From Anaerolineae bacterium (GTDB lineage: Bacteria > Chloroflexota > Anaerolineae > Aggregatilineales > Phototrophicaceae), in assembly GCA_025454525.1 (NCBI GenBank), contig JALOOG010000031.1:1-64000 (forward strand): a stretch of 64,000 nt of DNA, written 5' to 3'. The number at the start of each line of letters is the position of its first letter. Position 1 is the first letter of the stretch. The position numbers and the translations under genes are program-made. Under the pieces are notes generated by a model. That model had not been told where the DNA came from, did no database searches, and saw only the letters and a program-made list of their open reading frames with translations. Shown here piece by piece: positions 53,792 through 62,798 of the stretch.

Positions 53792-55867
53792 CTACAAGAT
53801 CACCTTGCCCATTTTCTGATACTCACGTTGAGCGGCCAATAACAAGTGCGCCATACTCACCCGGCCGCCGTCTTCCGCCGCCAGATACGCCGCCCCTAAT
53901 GCGATATTGCGGATATTGCCGCCTGCGATCTCCATTTGCCGCGCTAAACGATCCAAGTCCACATCCGGCGCGATCGGCATCTCTAGCGGAAAAACCTTTT
54001 CCCAGATCTGTCGCCGATACCCCGCATTCGGGAACGGAAAATCGATGATAAATTGCATCCGACGCACAAAGGCCTCATCCATGTTCTTACGGAGATTGGT
54101 CGTGAGGATCACCACCCCGTCGTATTCTTCCATGCGTTGCAAAAGATAACTCACCTGTACGTTGGCATAACGATCGTGCGAGTCGCTCACTTCGGTGCGT
54201 TTACCGAACATCGCATCCGCTTCATCAAATAACAAGATCGCGTTGCTGGTTTCGGCCTCTTTAAACACCTCCGAGAGATTTTTTTCGGTTTCGCCGATGT
54301 ATTTGCTGATCATGGTCGAGAGATCGATCTTGTAGAGTTCGAGTCCCAACGCGCCCGCGATGATCTCCGCCGCTAAGGTCTTGCCCGTGCCGGAAGGGCC
54401 CGCAAATAAGGCGCTAATCCCTTTGCCCATGGAGAGCTTTCGATCGAAGCCCCATTCGTATAACACTTGGGCGCGGTGTTTCATCTGATTGTAGATCTCC
54501 CACAATTGCCGTTTCGGTTCTTCGGGCAAGATCACATCGTCCCACCCATGCGTCGGGCTGATCTTACGCGCTAAAGTCGCTAACTTGCGATTTGATTGCA
54601 ACCGCGCCGCACTATACAGATCCTCAGTGCCGATCAAACCGTTACGGGATTGCGCTAAACTGCGCGCCGAAGCGATCGCATCGCGGATCTGACCGCCACT
54701 AAAGCGAAACTTGGTCGCAAGCCCGATCAAATCCACGTCTGTATCGACTCGTTCCGCTTGTAACAATAAGCGCCATAGGTCAACACGAGTCTGATAAGCG
54801 GGGAGCGGGAACTCAACACGGGTGAAGAGGTGCGCGTCAAACGCATCGGCCGGCTCCCATGCAGTGCGTCCGGCAAAAAACACAATCCCGTGATGATCTT
54901 CGATCTCGCGTAAAAACAGATGTAAAAATGGCTCACGTTCTTCTTGTAATAGCGCGTCGAAACTCTCGAAATAGAGTGCGGCGTTTTGTAACAGCGCCTC
55001 ACGACGGGCTAAGCGTAACAACCGCTTAAAATCGGCCTCAGCCAACCATGGCAACAGATCCACCCGCAATAAGCCGCTCCCAATTTCAGCACATAAAGCG
55101 GCGGCCGTGGTATGCTTGCCGACTCCATATTCCCCTTGTAGATAGAATAAGGCGCGCCGATCGGCCGCCTGTAACGCTTGCCAGAGACGATTTTTGAGCG
55201 CATCCGGCAAAATGAGCGCATCAAAACGCGGGGCGCGGGTGGTCAATGAGGCAGCTGATCCTAAACGTGCGTCAATTTCATCCGATCCCAACAGGTAATC
55301 CAAGATCCGTCGATCTACCCGCAAATTTTCCACCAAGTTCGGGGCGCGTTCCCCTTGTAACATCTGAAACTTGATCAGCGCTTGAGTCGCACCAAAACAC
55401 AACCGGGCGCGGATCTTCTCCTCCACATTCATACATAACAAATTAAGCGCGGTGTCTAAGGTCGGTGATTTTTGGGTGATGTCGTCTTGCAAATAACCGT
55501 AAAACTGCCCGATGCGTGGGTCAAGTTCCGGCGCAAGTGCCAGCAACAAAACATCGCGTTCTAAGGGATCAAGGTCAAAAGCCTGCATCAATTGTTGTAA
55601 GCGTAAGGGGACTCCACGTTCTAAACTCGCACGGGTATACGCGGCGATCTGTTGCTCTAAACGGAGTAGATCGGGGTGAATAGGTTCATCCGGCCGGCGT
55701 GACCAGCCCGCCATGCCTAACGGTTGATGCAACAGACTATGGATGCGTTCTGGTGAGATAAAACCGATCTCTTGGAAAAAGCGTTCCATGCGGGCCAAGG
55801 CCAAACGGATCAACCATTCGATCCGGGCTAATTCATGCAGGAGGTGTTGTTCCGAATTTTGATACAT
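53792..55867 (-). CDS. tandem AAA+ ATPase of the eCIS-associated type
   Basis: A 691-residue protein. After about 220 helical residues an atypical AAA+ module has Walker A LQGEYGVGKHTTAA near 246 and a weak Walker B (ALYFESFDAL, with Ser where an acidic residue is usual). A second, canonical module has Walker A FAGPSGTGKTLAAE near 485, YIGETEKNL, Walker B ILLFDEADAMFG near 545, sensor-1 LTTNLRKNMDEAF and an arginine finger in RRMQF. This layout fits the ATPase encoded beside extracellular contractile injection systems (Afp15-like), where it acts in assembly. No other structural genes are in the window. Its 3-prime end is duplicated at 52294-52409. Confidence 0.85.
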   Translation of the reverse strand: MYQNSEQHLLHELARIEWLIRLALARMERFFQEIGFISPERIHSLLHQPLGMAGWSRRPDEPIHPDLLRLEQQIAAYTRASLERGVPLRLQQLMQAFDLDPLERDVLLLALAPELDPRIGQFYGYLQDDITQKSPTLDTALNLLCMNVEEKIRARLCFGATQALIKFQMLQGERAPNLVENLRVDRRILDYLLGSDEIDARLGSAASLTTRAPRFDALILPDALKNRLWQALQAADRRALFYLQGEYGVGKHTTAAALCAEIGSGLLRVDLLPWLAEADFKRLLRLARREALLQNAALYFESFDALLQEEREPFLHLFLREIEDHHGIVFFAGRTAWEPADAFDAHLFTRVEFPLPAYQTRVDLWRLLLQAERVDTDVDLIGLATKFRFSGGQIRDAIASARSLAQSRNGLIGTEDLYSAARLQSNRKLATLARKISPTHGWDDVILPEEPKRQLWEIYNQMKHRAQVLYEWGFDRKLSMGKGISALFAGPSGTGKTLAAEIIAGALGLELYKIDLSTMISKYIGETEKNLSEVFKEAETSNAILLFDEADAMFGKRTEVSDSHDRYANVQVSYLLQRMEEYDGVVILTTNLRKNMDEAFVRRMQFIIDFPFPNAGYRRQIWEKVFPLEMPIAPDVDLDRLARQMEIAGGNIRNIALGAAYLAAEDGGRVSMAHLLLAAQREYQKMGKVIL

Positions 55868-55999
55868 AGCGCATATCCGACGGTAGGTGAGTCCGTCATC
55901 ATCTTAACACAAACGAAACATTAACACATGGATAAAAAGGCGAAAATTCGTCGCATTGTGTAACAAGATGTCTTACAATGTCATCATCATTCATAGATA

Positions 56000-58900
56000 A
56001 TGACCAAAATTGAGATGAACCTGCCTGAGATTGAACACCTATTAGAGAGCATTAGCGATCCGTTTTATGCCCTAGATCATCAGTGGCATTTTACCTATGT
56101 CAATCAAAAAGCGGCCCAATTATGGGGGCAATCTCGCGATTTTTTGTTGGGCAAACACATTTGGGAGACGTTTCCAAGCGGGGTTGCCAGTGAGTCATAT
56201 CGGCTGATGCACCAAGTGATGAATGAACGTAAGTCAGCCCGGTATGAGACTTTCTCCGATTTCTTAAAGGCATGGGTGGAGGTCAACATCTACCCGACAC
56301 AAAACGGGATCGCGGTGTATTTTCGCGATGTGGATGAACGTAAACAAGTCGAATTGCGCTTGAGTCAAAGTGAACAACGCTATCGGAGTTTGTTTGAGAC
56401 TGCGCCGATTGCGCTGTGGGAAGAAGACTTTAGCGCAGTGTATCAGGCGCTACAAGCGCTCAAACAACAAGGAATCACCGATTTTCGACAATATTTTCAC
56501 GATCACCCGGATTTTGTGCGTCAAATTGTCACGCAAGTGCATGTCACCGACATTAACGCAGCCACCTTACAGATGTTTAAGGCGCAAAGCCGTGCCGATC
56601 TGTTGGGATCGTTGGACAAGATCTTTTTAGATCAAACGTATCGGGTGTTCACAGAAGAATTAATCGCCTTGGCAGAAGGTCAACGGGTGTTTAGTGCAGA
56701 AGCGGAGCAACGCACGCTGATCGGTGAGCCGCTAAACGCGATCATCACGGTGGGCTTTCCGGAAGGGGATGACACGTTTCAGCATGTGATCATCAGCATT
56801 ATTGACATCACCCGCCGTAAGCGTGCCGAACAACGGATGATCCAATTACAGGCCTTAACGGCCGCGTTTTCGGAAGCGCTTCATCCGACCGAGATCGCTA
56901 AGATCATCGTAGCGCGGGGACGAGAGTTAGTTGGTGCAGCAGCAGCCTCAATCGGCTTATTGACCGATGACGGGCAGTTCTTAGAGACCTTGTTGTATCA
57001 GGGGTATTCAGAAGAACTGATGCAAAAATGGCAACGGATTCCGATCACGATCTCCTCTGGGATTACCACGGCGGTTCGCGAACAGCGTGCGGTCTGGTTA
57101 GAGTCACCACAAAAGGCCGAACAATATCACATCGCCGATCACGAACGTCCCCGCGATCAGGGGCATCAAGCTTGGGCGGCTTTGCCATTGATCAGCAATG
57201 GACGGGTGTTAGGGGTGTTGGCGTTGAGTTTTTATCATCCCAACCCGTTTGTTGAGGATGATCGGCGGTTAATGGTGGCGTTGGCAGATCAATCGGCGCA
57301 AGCCTTAGAGCGGGCGCGTTTATATGTGGCCGAATACCAAGCGCGGATCGAAGCGGAACGAGAGCGTTTACAGGCGTTCACGATCTTAGAGAGCATCAGC
57401 GACGGCTTTGTCTCGTTAGATCGCGAATGGCGCTATGTATATGTCAATCAACGGGCCTTACAATTGTTGAACCGTACCCGCGATCAATTGATCGGTCAAA
57501 TCGTGTGGGAGACTTTTCCAGAGGTCTTAAACAGCCAATTTTACCTTAAGGCCGAACGATCGCTGACCACTCAAACGCGGTGGGATGATGAAGAATATGT
57601 GTCAGCCATTGGGATTTGGGTCTCTTATCGGTTGTATCCGTCTCCGTCCGGCTTATCGATCTACTTTGAGGACATCACCCAACAAAAACGCGCTCAACAG
57701 CGCTCCATGATCGTCCAAGATCTGACGGCGGCCTTAGTACGGGCGATGACGGCCGAAGAAGTGGCTACCGAGATTATTCATCGCGGGATCTTAAAACTCG
57801 GCGCGCATATCTGTGTCGTGATGATTGTGGGGGAACATGATCAAACTTTGTTGTTAATGGGCGATGCGGCCAATCCCAACTTGAGAAGCCAACGTTTACC
57901 CTATTCCAGTTTCGGTAAAACACCGCTCACCGATGCGGTTGAGGGCGGTCAACCGATCTGGATTGAAACGGGGGCGGATTATCAGCGACAGTACCCAGCG
58001 GTTTTTGCACGGTTTCAGACGGAGACTCAAACGCAAGCGCTGATCGCGATCCCGGTCACCTTTGAAGATCGAGTCGTGGGGGCATTCGGGATCTCATTCC
58101 CTAGTGAGCGGCGTTATGACGCGGATGAGTTGGCGTTTATCGTGACGATGGGCCAACAATGCGCGCAAGCCTTAGAGCGGGCGCGTCTTTATGAGGCCGA
58201 ACAACGCGCCCGCGAAACCGCCGAAGCGGCCAAGCACCGGTTAGAATTTATCGCTCATGCCAGTCGTCAACTCTCATCGACCAGTTTGAACCTTGAGCAA
58301 ACCCTCAAACAGATCACCGATCTGGTGATCCCGACTTTAGCCGATTGGTGCATTATCGATCTGGTGGAAAATGACGATCTCCAACATACGCGGCGAGTCG
58401 CGCTCTCGCACAGCGATCCGGCGATGATCGCGCTGTTTGAGCAGATGATGCAGGAGTATCCCGATGCTTATGAAAATCCGCATGGTCATCGCAAGGTGAT
58501 TCGCACCCAAGAATCGACGTTTGTGCCGGGGATTTCAGATCAGATTTTGCGGGAAGTGTCGAAAGATGAGCGTCAATTCGATTATTTGCGACGCTTGGGC
58601 TTAAAATCATCGTTGATCGTGCCGCTGACGGCGCGTAATAGGCCGATCGGGGCGTTGACCTTGACAATCGCGGAATCTGGACGGGTCTTAGATCAAGCGG
58701 ATGTGTTATTCGCCGAAGAATTGGCACAACGTCTCGCCTTGGCGATCGAAAATGCGCGTTTGTATCAGACCGAACAGCAGAGTCGTCAACGCGCACAACA
58801 AGCCGCCGCGGCATTGGCACGGTTACAAACTGTCACCGCGCAATTTGCCAATGCGCTCACCCCCACCGAGATCGGCCAAATCGCGCTTGATCAATTGGTT

Positions 58901-60016
58901 AGCACGTTAACGGCGATTGCTGGCACAGTGGTCTTACAAGATCGCGATGATGAATATATCACGATCTACACGGTCGGTTATGCGTCTTTTGGTCATAATC
59001 CGCCGCGTTTTGCCCGTAATAGCCAACGCCCCTTAGCGCAAGTGATCCGCGATCGTGTGCCGATCTGGATAAATGCGCCGAGTCCGCTCTCCGAACGCTT
59101 TATCGGTTTGCCGTTGATCACCAATGATCAAGTGATCGGTGCGATCGGCTTGACCTTTGATCTTGAACAAACGTTGAGGGATGAGCAGCAGGCGTTTTTA
59201 GATGCGATCACACAACAATGCGCGCAAGCGTTAGAGCGGGCGCGGTTATATGAAGGTGAACGTAAAGCGCGGGAGTCGATCTATCAGATGAACATGGAAT
59301 TAGAGCGGCGGGTTCATCAACGCACCGAAGAATTGTTAGAGGTCAACAAACAACTAGAAGCGTTTAGCTACACCGTCTCGCACGATCTCCGCGCCCCGTT
59401 GCGGTCGATTCAGGGGTTTAGTCGCATTTTATTAGAGGATTACGCGGATCTTTTGGATACGATCGGGAAAGATTTTACCACCCGCATTGTAACGGCGGCG
59501 GAACGCATGGATCGTTTGTTGATCGATCTGCTCACCTACAGCCGACTCACTCGCGCTGAATTGGATCTAGAACCGATTGATCTCAATGTGGTGATCCGCG
59601 ATATTCAACTTCAATTGAAGGCGTTGTTGGATGAACAGCACGCTCAAATCAACGTGATCGGCGATCTGGCTAGCGTGCGAGGGCATCGTGCCTTATTGGA
59701 TCAAGTGATCACCAATTTGATCACCAATGCGATCAAGTTTGTTAAGCCGAATGAAGCGCCGTTGGTGGAGGTCTGGTCAGAAATTCATGGTGACTGTATC
59801 CGGTTGTGTATTCAGGATCACGGGATTGGGATCGCGTCGGAACATCAGGAGCGGATTTTCCGCATTTTTGAGCGCTTGCATACCGCCGATAAATATCCTG
59901 GGACGGGGATCGGGTTGGCGATCGTGCAGAAAGGGATTGAACGAATGGGTGGGCGTGTGGGATTGGAGTCGATGTGGGGGGCGGGTAGTTGCTTTTGGAT
60001 TGAATTGCCTAGGTAA
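56000..60016 (+). CDS. multi-PAS/GAF hybrid-free sensor histidine kinase
   Basis: A cytoplasmic sensor kinase of 1338 residues without membrane helices. Reading in order: PAS (about 8-120), a second PAS-like segment (125-270), GAF (about 280-440), PAS (about 450-565), GAF (about 570-735), GAF (about 750-920), GAF (about 935-1095), then a coiled coil. The phospho-acceptor is H1128 in FSYTVSHDLRAPLRSIQGF (HisKA). The HATPase domain shows NLITNAIKFV, DHGIGIASEHQERIF and GTGIGLAIVQKGIERMGG. No receiver domain is attached, so a stand-alone receiver must accept the phosphate. Candidates in the window are at 8.8 and 39 kb. No bilin-binding Cys was identified. Confidence 0.92.
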   Translation: MTKIEMNLPEIEHLLESISDPFYALDHQWHFTYVNQKAAQLWGQSRDFLLGKHIWETFPSGVASESYRLMHQVMNERKSARYETFSDFLKAWVEVNIYPTQNGIAVYFRDVDERKQVELRLSQSEQRYRSLFETAPIALWEEDFSAVYQALQALKQQGITDFRQYFHDHPDFVRQIVTQVHVTDINAATLQMFKAQSRADLLGSLDKIFLDQTYRVFTEELIALAEGQRVFSAEAEQRTLIGEPLNAIITVGFPEGDDTFQHVIISIIDITRRKRAEQRMIQLQALTAAFSEALHPTEIAKIIVARGRELVGAAAASIGLLTDDGQFLETLLYQGYSEELMQKWQRIPITISSGITTAVREQRAVWLESPQKAEQYHIADHERPRDQGHQAWAALPLISNGRVLGVLALSFYHPNPFVEDDRRLMVALADQSAQALERARLYVAEYQARIEAERERLQAFTILESISDGFVSLDREWRYVYVNQRALQLLNRTRDQLIGQIVWETFPEVLNSQFYLKAERSLTTQTRWDDEEYVSAIGIWVSYRLYPSPSGLSIYFEDITQQKRAQQRSMIVQDLTAALVRAMTAEEVATEIIHRGILKLGAHICVVMIVGEHDQTLLLMGDAANPNLRSQRLPYSSFGKTPLTDAVEGGQPIWIETGADYQRQYPAVFARFQTETQTQALIAIPVTFEDRVVGAFGISFPSERRYDADELAFIVTMGQQCAQALERARLYEAEQRARETAEAAKHRLEFIAHASRQLSSTSLNLEQTLKQITDLVIPTLADWCIIDLVENDDLQHTRRVALSHSDPAMIALFEQMMQEYPDAYENPHGHRKVIRTQESTFVPGISDQILREVSKDERQFDYLRRLGLKSSLIVPLTARNRPIGALTLTIAESGRVLDQADVLFAEELAQRLALAIENARLYQTEQQSRQRAQQAAAALARLQTVTAQFANALTPTEIGQIALDQLVSTLTAIAGTVVLQDRDDEYITIYTVGYASFGHNPPRFARNSQRPLAQVIRDRVPIWINAPSPLSERFIGLPLITNDQVIGAIGLTFDLEQTLRDEQQAFLDAITQQCAQALERARLYEGERKARESIYQMNMELERRVHQRTEELLEVNKQLEAFSYTVSHDLRAPLRSIQGFSRILLEDYADLLDTIGKDFTTRIVTAAERMDRLLIDLLTYSRLTRAELDLEPIDLNVVIRDIQLQLKALLDEQHAQINVIGDLASVRGHRALLDQVITNLITNAIKFVKPNEAPLVEVWSEIHGDCIRLCIQDHGIGIASEHQERIFRIFERLHTADKYPGTGIGLAIVQKGIERMGGRVGLESMWGAGSCFWIELPR

Positions 60017-60077
60017 AACTACGTTTCTCAGGTCTTTTATAGGAGCAATATCATCTTACCAGATAGTTGATTTTGGC

Positions 60078-60083
60078 TATAAT
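60078..60083 (+). promoter_or_regulatory. -10 box of the secreted propeller gene
   Basis: Perfect TATAAT 33 bases before the chosen start. The hexamer 17 bases upstream (CTTACC) is a weak -35. Confidence 0.5.
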
Positions 60084-60115
60084 AGGTGAGATATAAAACG
60101 ACTAAAGGAAACGAT

Positions 60116-61924
60116 ATGTTACCAAAAATTGCACTTTTGACGCTGTTGTTCATGGTTTCTTCCGTACTTCAAGGCACTGCTTATTACGTGGTGGATGAAC
60201 TGATACTCACCACCGACGGCCAACGCTTAAACGGGACGATCTATTGGAATGTGCCGACCGCAGACGGCCGTTACGTGTTGTTTTTAGCCACCGGAAGTAA
60301 TCTGCTACAAGGCGGTGGTTTGATGCGTTATGATCGGCAAACGGGTGAAGTGCGTCACATCGATCCGATGCCGGATCATGTCCCTGGTGCGACCAATGCG
60401 ATGATCAGCGATAATGGACGGTTTGTGTTAGCTGATTATCGTCCGTCTGCGGGACCTCGTTACACCTTTGGTTATCTTTACGATTTAGAGACGAATACGA
60501 CTCGCCGACTTGGGCGCGGGACAAATGCCACGGATGTTCATGGTGACGATATGACCCCAGACGGGCGTTATATCCTCTACAGTTCAAACGCCACCAATAT
60601 GTTTGACGGGATCAATAACCTACCTTGTGCGGTGTTGGATTATGAACGATTTGCCTGTTTCCATGTTTTTCTTTGGGATCGGGTGACAGGGCGACAAGTG
60701 AGGGTGAGTCTAAATCAAGCGGGCGTAGCGGCCAATAACAACAATCAGGCCGCGCAAATCAGCAATGATGGCCGCTATATCACCTTTTTATCGGATGCGA
60801 CCAACTTGGTCGGCCCGAATCGGGAATGTATGTCTTCGCCAGATTCCACTTGGTCGTATCCCTGTTGGAACTTGTATCATCGCGATCTTGTCACTGGACA
60901 GATCGAACGGGTGAATTATCGGCCGGATGGTACGTTGATCCGCGATATGCGTTGGCCATGGGGTTTATTTGATTATACACTCAGCGGAGATGGGCGTTAT
61001 GTGGTGTTCACGGACTCAGATAATCGGCATGGTTCCAACGCCAATTATTTTATCTATCTCCGTGACACACTCACCGATCGCACCGAATTGATCAACGTTG
61101 AAACTGATGGAACCCCAATCTCGCAAGCGCGCACTTGGGGACATAACGCGATTAGCTCAGACGGACGTTTTGTGGTGTTTGGAATCTATGACGGGGCGGA
61201 AAATAAAGTTTACCTACGCGATCGGGTGTTACAAACGACCACCGTCGTAAATCAAACCAATAGCGGGTTATTAGAGCCGTTCGCGGTGCGTAGTCCCTTT
61301 GGTCAAATCAGTATCACACCGAACGGACGAGAGATCTTTTTTGGGGTGGATAACGATCCAAACGACAACACGACTTTTCCGTTTAGACTCATGGTGAGTG
61401 CGCGTCCACGCCTGATTGATCACAATCTTCTGATCAACGGTAGCTTTGAAAACACAACCTCCGCATGGCGTTTGATCAATCCAGTACGCGATCGGATCGT
61501 GTGTGATCTGTCGTTGGTGACACAGGGTAATTGTGCCTTTCAATTGACAGCTAATCCGAACGTGTTGACCCGATTATCCCAATCGATCACGACTTCTAGT
61601 GGGGTATTAGGCGATACATTGACCCTCAGCGCCGACGTGATGGGACGCACCTTCACTGGAGGACGCATCCTCGCCACGATCTTCTATGCGGACGGCACAA
61701 GCGCACTCTTAGAACTTGACCCGGCCGCGATCAACAACGGCACATATAGCTATGTCACCCTCACCGATAGCCAACTGCTCACCGGATTGGTGCGACAGGT
61801 GAAAGTGGAGATCCGTGTGCGTGATGGAACGGGTCGCTTGACGGTGGACAATGTGCAGTTGCGTTTGACGGAAGGGCCCGGCTTTGGGAGTGGCGGTGGT
61901 GCGCCATTGATCCCGATGCCGTAA
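60116..61924 (+). CDS. secreted seven-bladed TolB/PD40 propeller with C-terminal binding domain
   Basis: A 602-residue exported protein from ATG 60116, which has AAAGGAA six bases upstream; the frame's earlier start would precede the promoter-to-RBS distance. Residues 1-20 are a signal peptide. Seven PD40-like blades follow: ADGRYVLFLATG, DNGRFVLADY, PDGRYILYSSNATN, NDGRYITFLSDATN, GDGRYVVFTDS, SDGRFVVFG and PNGREIFFGVDND, enough for a closed propeller. The end (about 445-595) begins LLINGSFENTTSAW, typical of carbohydrate-binding or discoidin-like sandwich modules. Probably binds glycans or wall material outside the cell. Ends at a hairpin shared with TetR. Confidence 0.85.
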   Translation: MLPKIALLTLLFMVSSVLQGTAYYVVDELILTTDGQRLNGTIYWNVPTADGRYVLFLATGSNLLQGGGLMRYDRQTGEVRHIDPMPDHVPGATNAMISDNGRFVLADYRPSAGPRYTFGYLYDLETNTTRRLGRGTNATDVHGDDMTPDGRYILYSSNATNMFDGINNLPCAVLDYERFACFHVFLWDRVTGRQVRVSLNQAGVAANNNNQAAQISNDGRYITFLSDATNLVGPNRECMSSPDSTWSYPCWNLYHRDLVTGQIERVNYRPDGTLIRDMRWPWGLFDYTLSGDGRYVVFTDSDNRHGSNANYFIYLRDTLTDRTELINVETDGTPISQARTWGHNAISSDGRFVVFGIYDGAENKVYLRDRVLQTTTVVNQTNSGLLEPFAVRSPFGQISITPNGREIFFGVDNDPNDNTTFPFRLMVSARPRLIDHNLLINGSFENTTSAWRLINPVRDRIVCDLSLVTQGNCAFQLTANPNVLTRLSQSITTSSGVLGDTLTLSADVMGRTFTGGRILATIFYADGTSALLELDPAAINNGTYSYVTLTDSQLLTGLVRQVKVEIRVRDGTGRLTVDNVQLRLTEGPGFGSGGGAPLIPMP

Positions 61925-61937
61925 GCTAACACGCTAC

Positions 61938-61959
61938 AGGATGGGTGAAAGCCCATCCT
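61938..61959. terminator. convergent terminator
   Basis: Stem AGGATGGG / CCCATCCT with a six-base loop between the propeller gene and tetR stops; followed by TTGCTTATT on the plus strand. Confidence 0.7.
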
Positions 61960-61962
61960 TGC

Positions 61963-62481
61963 TTATTCGATCGGGGGATCGCAGCGATACCACCACCGAT
62001 AGACATAGAGCGCGATCGTCTCCACCGGATAAGCGGTCGCTTGATCTACCCACCAACTCATCGCCCGCGCTAATCCACCGGCCCTCATCGCACCATTCAA
62101 GCTCATCGGCACATCGTCTAGCGGAAATGGACGCAACACTAAAGCCGCCAATTCATCAGAGACCACGCGCAAGCGATCGCCTTCAGGCATCCGCTCTAAC
62201 AGCGATCGATGACGCTGCAAGACCTGAAAAAATTGGATCAAGCTTTGCCACGCTGATAATCCTTCACCAGTCAGCAGATCCCGAAATTCATCTGCGATCA
62301 CGCTTTCGATCAACGCCGCTTTATCCCGAAAATGCTGATAAAATGTGCCACGCGCTACATCGGTTGTATCGGTGATCTGTTGCACCGTGACCGCCTCATA
62401 ACCGTGTGCAAGGATCAATTCAACCCCGATTTTTTGCAAACGTTGATAGGTTTGGGCTTTCCGGCGCTCAAAGCGATTCAT
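61963..62481 (-). CDS. TetR-family transcriptional regulator
   Basis: A 172-residue TetR/AcrR regulator. The N-terminal helix-turn-helix (VTVQQITDTTDVARGTFYQHF) is at about 28-48, followed by DKAALIESVIADEF. The C-terminal ligand-binding part is short but complete. ATG 62481 has AAGGAAG five bases upstream; the frame could be read from 62535 but that start lies in the preceding small frame's tail. It usually represses a neighbouring efflux or metabolic gene; none is evident. A small frame ends 27 bases before it, on the same strand. Confidence 0.9.
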   Translation of the reverse strand: MNRFERRKAQTYQRLQKIGVELILAHGYEAVTVQQITDTTDVARGTFYQHFRDKAALIESVIADEFRDLLTGEGLSAWQSLIQFFQVLQRHRSLLERMPEGDRLRVVSDELAALVLRPFPLDDVPMSLNGAMRAGGLARAMSWWVDQATAYPVETIALYVYRWWYRCDPPIE

Positions 62482-62507
62482 GGATACTTCCTTATTTAAG
62501 GCGATAT

Positions 62508-62648
62508 TTAAGGCGATTGGGTGCGGCGGCAGCAAAGACCAAAAATTATTTCGGCGACGGCCGCAACGTGGTTAGAGGGATCGTAAGATTGCGCTTTTAA
62601 GTTGAACCGCAATCCCGAAACAACCAAAACAAAGAAGCGCATGTTCAT
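62508..62648 (-). CDS. putative 46-residue small protein
   Basis: A short frame starting at ATG 62648 with AAGGAG about seven bases upstream and the same extended -10 box TGCTATCAT as in copy A of the repeat (here 62687-62695). It begins MNMRFFVLVVSGL, like the 27-residue frame at 45353-45436 (MNVRLYFVFAVSG). The end is CCRRTQSP. It precedes tetR by 27 bases and could be cotranscribed with it. Whether it is translated is uncertain, since the two copies diverge in frame. Confidence 0.45.
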   Translation of the reverse strand: MNMRFFVLVVSGLRFNLKAQSYDPSNHVAAVAEIIFGLCCRRTQSP

Positions 62649-62760
62649 CCGATACTCCTTAGCGTGACTCCGGTCGTATTGAGTCGATGATAGCACAAAT
62701 GAGCGGAAAAATCGTAACATTTGTCCCGTTTTTTCGCCGCTGTCTTTTGAAACGATTACC
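62527..62760 (-). repeat. dispersed repeat with promoter and small gene, copy B
   Basis: Second copy of the element at 45308-45549. Shared blocks include CGGCAGCAAAGACCAAAAA, ATCGTAAGATTGC, GTTCATCCGAT-CTCCTTA, GATGATAGCACA-ATGAGC and TCGTAACATTTGT. The inverted repeat is damaged here (CGTAACA-TT-TGTCCCG, 62713-62728). It sits just upstream of tetR. Confidence 0.75.
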
Positions 62761-62798
62761 CCATGAATAGCGTGATCTGAATTGGGCGCTCACACGGA

